A stretch of 64,000 nt of DNA from Prochilodus magdalenae (Eukaryota; Chordata; Actinopteri; Characiformes; Prochilodontidae): the NCBI GenBank assembly GCA_024036415.1, contig JAMWET010005075.1, positions 471,501 to 535,500 of the forward strand. Reading direction: 5' to 3'. The position numbers and the translations under genes were made by a program. Shown here one piece after another: positions 57,448 through 64,000 of the stretch. Under the pieces are notes generated by a model. It saw only the letters and a program-made list of their open reading frames with translations, searched no databases and was not told the origin of the DNA. Each line of letters opens with the position of its first letter. Within the stretch, counting starts at the first letter, position 1.

Positions 57448-58231
57448 CACTCATCATCAAACGAATAGCTGCACAGATAGCTGCACCCAGCAGAAATCAA
57501 CCCACAGGAATGAAACATGGTGGGTAGGTGAGACATGCAAATAATGGATCATGAGACATGCGAATAATTCACGTTTCACGCCTGGCCGTGCTTGTGATGT
57601 AAGCAAGGATGATCTTTATCACTGTACCTGACCACGACTGGGGACATTCAGCGAGCAGTGATGCCCTCCATGAGGCATCCTGTACCAGCACCATTGGCAG
57701 GCGGCTGCATGATGCTGGACGACATGCACACAGACCATTACGTTGACTGGCCTTAACATAACATCAACATCGGCAGTGGTGTCGTGTCATGGAGTGACTC
57801 AGAATGGCAGCGGGTCATCTTCAGTGACGAGTCCGCCACTTAAGCTTTGGTGGAGACAAACAAATCCGTTTGTGGAGGCACTGTGGTCAGTGCAAAGACA
57901 ACAGTGTTCAGAAGGCTTGGTGTCACTTCTACTCCACACCTACCACACAATCTGTAGGAACTGTGTGAGAATATTCAAGCTGCATGGGATGGTTTATCAC
58001 AGGACACCATTACCACCAGAACCTCTACAAACCAAGTCAAGCAAACATGGCGGCCTGATGCCGTACTGAGAGACACGTCTTCGGTATGTGTAGCTCAGTA
58101 AATATTACCCATATCAGTCTACATGTATCATCATGTATTGTTAACCTCACTGGTGACCTTTACCTTCCTTCCCAATTGCACTGCAATCCTACACCTCCTT
58201 CTGGGTGCAACTATTTTTTTGCCTAAGAGTG
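57448..58231 (+). mobile_element. Tc1-like non-autonomous element, both ends present
   Basis: Inverted ends begin CACTCATCATC and finish CCTAAGAGTG, with TA at 57446-57447 and 58232-58233. The right end holds the reverse complement of the left end's atagctgcac block. The interior encodes remnants of a Tc1-like transposase (WQRVIFSDES in one frame; ELCENIQAAWDGLSQDTI near 57960) but lacks much of it. At 784 bp it is shorter than a full Tc1-like element. Confidence 0.78.
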
Positions 58232-58239
58232 TATGTGGT

Positions 58240-59481
58240 ATGAAGTCAGTAACTCTAACGTGACTAGAAGAATGAGCCGTGCTATTGTATTACAGTCAGT
58301 CAGTGTCTGTAGCTTCTTACTTTGCACGCTTGTTTGGTTACAACACTAATCATTTTTACTATACTCACTTACTGTGACGGTCTCCGGTTGGATGGCCAAA
58401 CAAGACGTTTATCTGAAATGGTGTTCGCAATGAGTGTATGAAGCACGTGAGCGCCCGCAAGATTACAACAAGACTCTCTGTTTTCAGTGTGTTTGGACAA
58501 CAGTGGACCAGGCCTGGCTTCACTCATAGACTGCTATATCAATCAACACATTTCAATGGAGCTTGTATATGCCCTCACGTACATGACTAATGATCGGTAG
58601 GCAGTGTGTTTGTTATTAATCGCCCCTGTTACACAGACGTTTGGGGTGGGAGTGGAGGGGGGGGCTTAATGCTGCCAACAGAGGACAATTCAGTTCAACC
58701 CCAAATCTATTAGCATAGCACTTACAACGGACATCGTCACAAAGCAGCTCCACAGAGGTGCAGATCCAAGCCTCTAATGAGCAAGGGGCAGGGAAAGCTT
58801 ACTATGAGCATGAAGAGGAACATCGCTTAGCATTCAGTCAAGCAATCAAAACCTCTGCACTGTATTTCAAACATATCTTTGGCAGAATGTGGTGTTGGCA
58901 CAAAAATGATAATAGAGGGTGAAGTTGTACAAGTGCCCACTGTCCAAACACATACACTACATCATATCTGGAACGCTAGCACAGCAACAAGACGCTTAGC
59001 TCGACTGGTATTAGTGTTATTTACAACAGCAGCATGGTTTGCACCATGGATGCAAACAGTTGAATGTGTATCAGCAAAGTGTTTTTTTTTTCCTTCCAAG
59101 ATCATTCCTAAGAGGTAAACAAGGGCATTATGGCTGGCTGGCACACCCACGGAACAATTCTGGAATGTTCTCCCAGAGGGTCAGCTCCTTAAACCGGCTA
59201 ATTACGCTCAATAAAGCACCATGCGAGCAAATATATTTTTTCCACAGCCTGCTGCAGAAAGGGAGTCCGCCTTGGTGTTTTCATTCGTGAGAGTCAAAAT
59301 GACTGGTTTAAAAACAGAACCTGAACGAATGGCATGCGGGCCAGGGTAAATATACATCCAGCCTCAAAGACTGAAGAAATACCAGGCCGTATGGTACCAA
59401 GTCGATCTTTGGCTTAACATCAGAAGTCGATTGGAAATGCTCAACAGGTTGCTGCTGTCCTGTACTGCCTACTAGACCAGG
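58240..59481. other. flank without recognised features
   Basis: No exon or repeat identified. Confidence 0.5.
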
Positions 59482-59489
59482 GGCTCACC

Positions 59490-59831
59490 TAGGGTGGCCA
59501 CACATCCGGTTTTCAACTCCCAGTCCTCCGTCTGGCACAATACCTGGAGTGACGCCTATTATTTTCCTTTTCGGGATAAATTATATAAAATGTGCCTTGC
59601 CTTTCATTGGTTTAATAAGGTCATGTGACATGGCTCACCTACTGGCTAAATGCTAGTTAATTAGTAAGCTCCAGTCTAACTCACAAATGTCATCTATTCC
59701 ACTCAATTAGGTTAGTTATGCAATTATTTATGTGTTATACAGGTTAGGATTTACATTCTGTTCTAGTATCGTGCCCGACACCCCCCAAGGCCGCCCCCCT
59801 TTATGATGTCCTCCTTTTCGGGGCTACCCTA
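59490..59831. mobile_element. hAT-like non-autonomous element
   Basis: A 342-bp element with ends TAGGGTGGCC and GGCTACCCTA. Its flanks GGCTCACC (59482-59489) and GGCCCACC (59832-59839) match at 7 of 8 positions, as an aged 8-bp duplication would. Confidence 0.8.
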
Positions 59832-60024
59832 GGCCCACCTGATAATAACTACATAGCATAGCCACCAGCAAACTAAAATCAACTCTTATAAACATAATTA
59901 CTTCAAGAAGTTTAGTTGAAAAAACATCTGGAGGTCCAAATTCAAATAAGGGAGCTGCGAAGGTGCCCCAACAAACTTCTCCATCAGTGGCTAAATGGTT
60001 AATGGTTAAATTTCCTAAACCAGT

Positions 60025-60215
60025 AGGCTGTGCCTTTGAGCAAGGCACCTAACCCCCAACTGCTCCCAAAGTACCGTGGATAGTGCTGTCCACAACTCTG
60101 GGCAAGTATGCTTACTGCCCCCTAGTGTGTGTGTTCACTACTGTGTGTTTGTGGGGGTTACGCTTCACAGATGGGTTCATTTCCTCTGTGTGTAAGCACA
60201 ATCGGTAAGTGGTTC
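60025..60215 (+). repeat. teleost dispersed repeat fragment
   Basis: The block tttgagcaaggcacctaacc, followed by ctgctccc and gtgtgtgttcactactgtgt, is a motif series common in fish dispersed repeats. Family not assigned. Confidence 0.5.
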
Positions 60216-63200
60216 TAAATTCTAATTCCAATTTTGTTGCTGCTACCTGAGTACAGGCTCATAGACCACTAGAGGGTGCTTTATGGCCCACTGGTCGTCC
60301 ACGGCCCACAGCTTTAGAAACCCTGTAGTAGAGGAAAAACATTCAGTGTAATTACAGAAGGCTAACTCATGCCTTCCGTCTGCGCTTTGATAACAGCTAT
60401 AATATGGGTGTTATGTATGTTATGACTCATGTAAACTGAGGGAGGATATTTTAGGCGTCTACAAGGACGAACTAGGTCCAGTTCTAGCACCATATAATAT
60501 GGGTACGATGATATAACGGTGTGCGCATAGCGTTATGTAATCTCTCTGTCACATATACACATGCTGTTCCAGGGAGACTTGGAAAACAGCCCTGGTATTG
60601 CCCATGTGCAGTTATGATGCATAAATAACAGTTTTAGACTTTTTAAGGGGCCATGAGACTTCAACACCTGTCAAAATCAAAAACCTGTCAAAATCAAAGC
60701 CTTTGTTTCTAACTATGGAATATGCATATTTTAAGAGCACGTAGATCCTTTCAGTCTTATCCTATCACGTATGACAAGATCCACCAGCCCAGTCTGGCTG
60801 TGTAAATCACGAGCTCTGCCACTAGAGGGCACCTTTTCTCTACATCTCTGGCATCCTGGTGTTGGCTATTGTGAATGCGCTGAGATATGCCGGGAAGAGC
60901 CTCAACGTTTCCCTACACACTTCTCAGACAATACCGTGCTGCTTCATGAGCTCAGTGCTGCTCTACTCGTGGGGTGTCCCGATGGAGCATGTGAGCTCTT
61001 AGTACACAGTTCCACTCACCCTGAGTGCAGTCGTTGTTTAAGGCTAGGTGAAGTTAGCGGCGGCTGATTGATGGGCTTGGCTTGGGTCCTATGGTGAAAG
61101 CACTCTCAGCCAACTGTTGTTAAACTCACAGACCTCTGCCTGCAGCCAGGGTTTTATTGTGAACGTCAATGACAGTATCCCCATGGCTGCGTGCCTATAG
61201 GTGTATGTGTGTGTGTGCGTGTGTGTGTGAGTGTATGTGTGGGTGTGTGTTAGTGTAAGAAAGAGAGAGTCTGAGGGTGAGCTAAATTGAAGGAGCCATT
61301 AGTGCTCACCTAAAAAAACCTGAAGATCATGGTCAGTTCCAGAAACATGCCATTAATCCAGTCTGTAAATGTCTGCACTGGCAGCCAAAAGCTATTCCAC
61401 AGAAGTTAGAGTAATGTATTTTACTGCAGAGAGCTGCATCTGTCACTGCTTAATGAATCGCTCTGATTCTTACAATCTCAGAGCACTGTGTTGTTATGGC
61501 TTTGAACATTTCTTCTGATTTAAAAGGTCCTTTTCTTATGAAATATACTGCTACCTCTGTATGTGGGCCAACCTTCACTTCCATTTACATAACTTACATT
61601 TTAGTTTCATCGTAGCAATTAATGAATGTGAGACAAAAAGTGATGCAGTTGCTCATAGGCCCAATGGAAATTGTGCTGTACGGGCGACAGAGACATTCTT
61701 TAAGGCTTCATGCACCATGTAGCGTTACATTGCTCAAATCGGAGCACTGCTGTTTATCAGCCTGTAAGGCCTGCAGTAACAATGTAGTGTCCCACTATTA
61801 CCTCGCATGGCTCATTTAAAGAGCATTCACATTTGAAGTTTCCTGTATCGTCTTCTTCACTGATGCCACATGGGTGTCAGAAGTGGGCTAGCAGAATGGT
61901 GCATCCATGAGCTCAAAGGCAAAAGGCAACAAGACAGTCATGTGACCCGGTAGAATGATACTCCAGTACATACTACTCCATGCTAGTTTCACGTACATAC
62001 TAGTTTTATGGTAGCAACTCAGTCTGAATGATAAGCCTCAAGCTTGTTTAAACCAGGGCCGATGGGGACTGAAGGCTGTCAGAGGTTAATGGATTAGCTG
62101 TATATGGATTGTTTAATGCTGATCTCCATTATTCACATTTTATCCTCTACAGGACGTCAGGTGTGTTGTAAGATATGTCCTAACCCCGCTGGTCAGAGCT
62201 CTGCGGCTCTGTAAGGCCGTCTGGCTGAAAGGCCAGTGTAATGCGGTCAGGGCTCAGTCTGGCTGAAGGGCTCTTTCAGAAGGCTCAGAGGACAGCAGAT
62301 CTCACAGCGAGAACACAGCCACATTGTTCTTCTAAAGCTCTTTCATGAGCCCTTAGCAGCTTACCGAGCAACAGGGCACAGTGCGTGTGTGTGTGTCAGA
62401 GAGAGAGAAAGAAAGAGAGAGAAGGATCTGTCAAATTCTCGTGTGAAAGGTTTTGCCTTATGAGCACAGTAAGGTCAGCTATTTGCTAAGTAGCTTGCCC
62501 TTTGTTTTTACCACTTCCCTTCATCTTTTTATCCAGCTCCTTTACTGTCTGCCCATCATCCTAATGATGACTTTCTGGATGTGCGCTCATGTCCTTCACA
62601 CCATTCACCCCAGGCTCGATGACAGGAGAACATCAAGTCCAGTTCCTGCTTAGCGTTCGTTAGCTTGCAGCTCGTGTACGTCAGCTCATGTAGTTTAAAT
62701 GTTAGTATTACATTTTTTTTTTGACATGATAGAAAACACTGGGGCTTTTAAAGCTTGCTTAACAGACCCATTAGACTAGAATCTAAGTTTTTTGACTTTA
62801 CTATGTAACAGGATTTTTGTTCCCAATCTGTCACATCCCAATTCCAGCATTAACTAAAGCAGCTGTATTCATCCCAAACTTGGTTTCTGTGAGCAGGACT
62901 ATGAAAACACGTTACTCAGTAATGTGTAAGACATTAGCTCAGTGCTTAACATATGTTGTGATGTAATATATATTTAGCTAGAGCATCATGAATTGTAATA
63001 ATTTCTTACTAACTGCCATCTGCCTTTGACAGAGTACTTCTTCACTCTGGTCTTAAAAAAAAACATACAGTAGCAAAAATGTGTCTGATTCAATCAACCT
63101 TTTGATGCCAACTAAATAAATGTAGCTTTATTACCACTATCCACTTACTCAGCTGAAACATAAACTGAATTGGCTGTTTTAACACACCTGTATTTACACT

Positions 63201-64000
63201 ACTATGTGTACTACTGGGTACTGTGTGTCTCATACGCTTCTTAAAAGTTCTAGAAAACAGACAGTTCTATAAAGAGTGTTTGCTGAAGCTACTTGAAGTC
63301 TACTCATCACTGAATGTATCGCAAATACAAGATTTTCAAAACAGCATTGTTCTGACCAACAAAAGCGGTTCTCCTCAGAAAGAGTCTGTATCTTTGATGC
63401 CTTAGGAATTAGGAAATCACCATTAGAACCTATAAAAGCTATCAATTACTTTTTAATGTCCTAATAATTAGTGACACTTTTGTACAATGTGTATTTCGTT
63501 TCATTTCATTTTCCTGAGTACCTTGCTGCTGTTGGAACAAAACATCGCATGTACATTTTTGAGTTTTCATTTGAAAATGGCGGTTGCTCTTTACACTGGG
63601 TGTAAATTTAATAATGAGGGGCTGAAAGAAATGGCCTCAAATGAATCTCTTACATTAAAAGTGAAGTATGCTTTTAAAGGTACCTTATTTTAAATGGTAC
63701 CTTATAAAGGTATCATTTCTGAGAGTTTGTTCTGACAGCAGCAATTTGTTCAGAGTAACTTGCTGTTACACCACTAAAGCATAGTACAGTATGGCAAAAC
63801 ACTGTTCGGCTACGGCTCCAGTGAAAAGAAGGATACATAAACAATAGTGCAAAACAACAGATAATAAACAGTTTAAACAGTTACAGTTTGAAAGTGCGAA
63901 GGTCGTTGAGTGAACTACTGCTCAGGTGTTTTATAGTGTTAATATAATTGGAGGCGTACAGCATGCTGAGGAAAACCAGTTCAGCTGTGTAGATTACAGT
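60216..64000. other. flank without recognised genes
   Basis: Contains a GT-rich run (61201-61255) and a purine-rich run (62399-62424). No exon of bcar3 or another gene was recognised; it may be a bcar3 intron or upstream flank. Confidence 0.5.

Overview
The window is vertebrate nuclear DNA, most likely from a teleost fish. Genes are split by short GT/AG introns. Two proteins of the vertebrate 1p22-type synteny block are recognisable. The introns carry fish-typical repeats: Tc1-like transposons, tRNA-derived SINEs with an L2-type LINE tail, hAT-like MITEs and long AT/TG microsatellites. I cannot name the species; a freshwater otophysan-like repeat mix is only a guess.

Positions 1-14026, plus strand: the last 14 coding exons of fnbp1l (Toca-1), a Cdc42 effector with F-BAR, HR1 and SH3 domains. 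All 14 exons join in frame (1,621 nt, 539 residues plus stop). The first roughly 50 residues lie upstream of the window. One exon is only 15 nt (11049-11063). A probable 3' UTR follows to about 16.37 kb.

Positions 53142-18729, minus strand: a complete short-form bcar3 (NSP2/AND-34) reading frame in 10 exons. The lengths sum to 2,298 nt, exactly 766 codons including the stop (765 aa). It encodes a short Cys-containing N-terminus, an SH2 domain, a Pro/Ser/acidic linker and a Cdc25-like domain that in this family binds Cas proteins. Exons of the longer N-terminal isoform were not found here and probably lie beyond 64,000. The two genes converge tail to tail, as I recall for human FNBP1L and BCAR3.

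The rest is intron, UTR and flank. The clearest mobile elements are: a 1,607-bp Tc1-like transposon with apparently identical 204-bp inverted repeats but a broken transposase (31189-32795); a second, internally deleted Tc1-like remnant (7288-8150); a family of about four decayed Tc1-like copies, one with both ends (57448-58231); three copies of a roughly 250-bp TA-flanked MITE; three hAT-like MITEs with 8-bp target duplications; two SINEs and two truncated LINE 3' ends sharing one tail hairpin; and a LINE inserted inside an older dispersed repeat (39350-40195).

Functionally, both proteins are cytoskeleton/adhesion signalling adaptors (Toca-1 in Cdc42/N-WASP actin assembly at curved membranes, Bcar3 in Cas/integrin signalling), but their adjacency is inherited synteny, not an operon. 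I saw no CRISPR array, prokaryotic system, convincing RNA gene or clearly new gene system.
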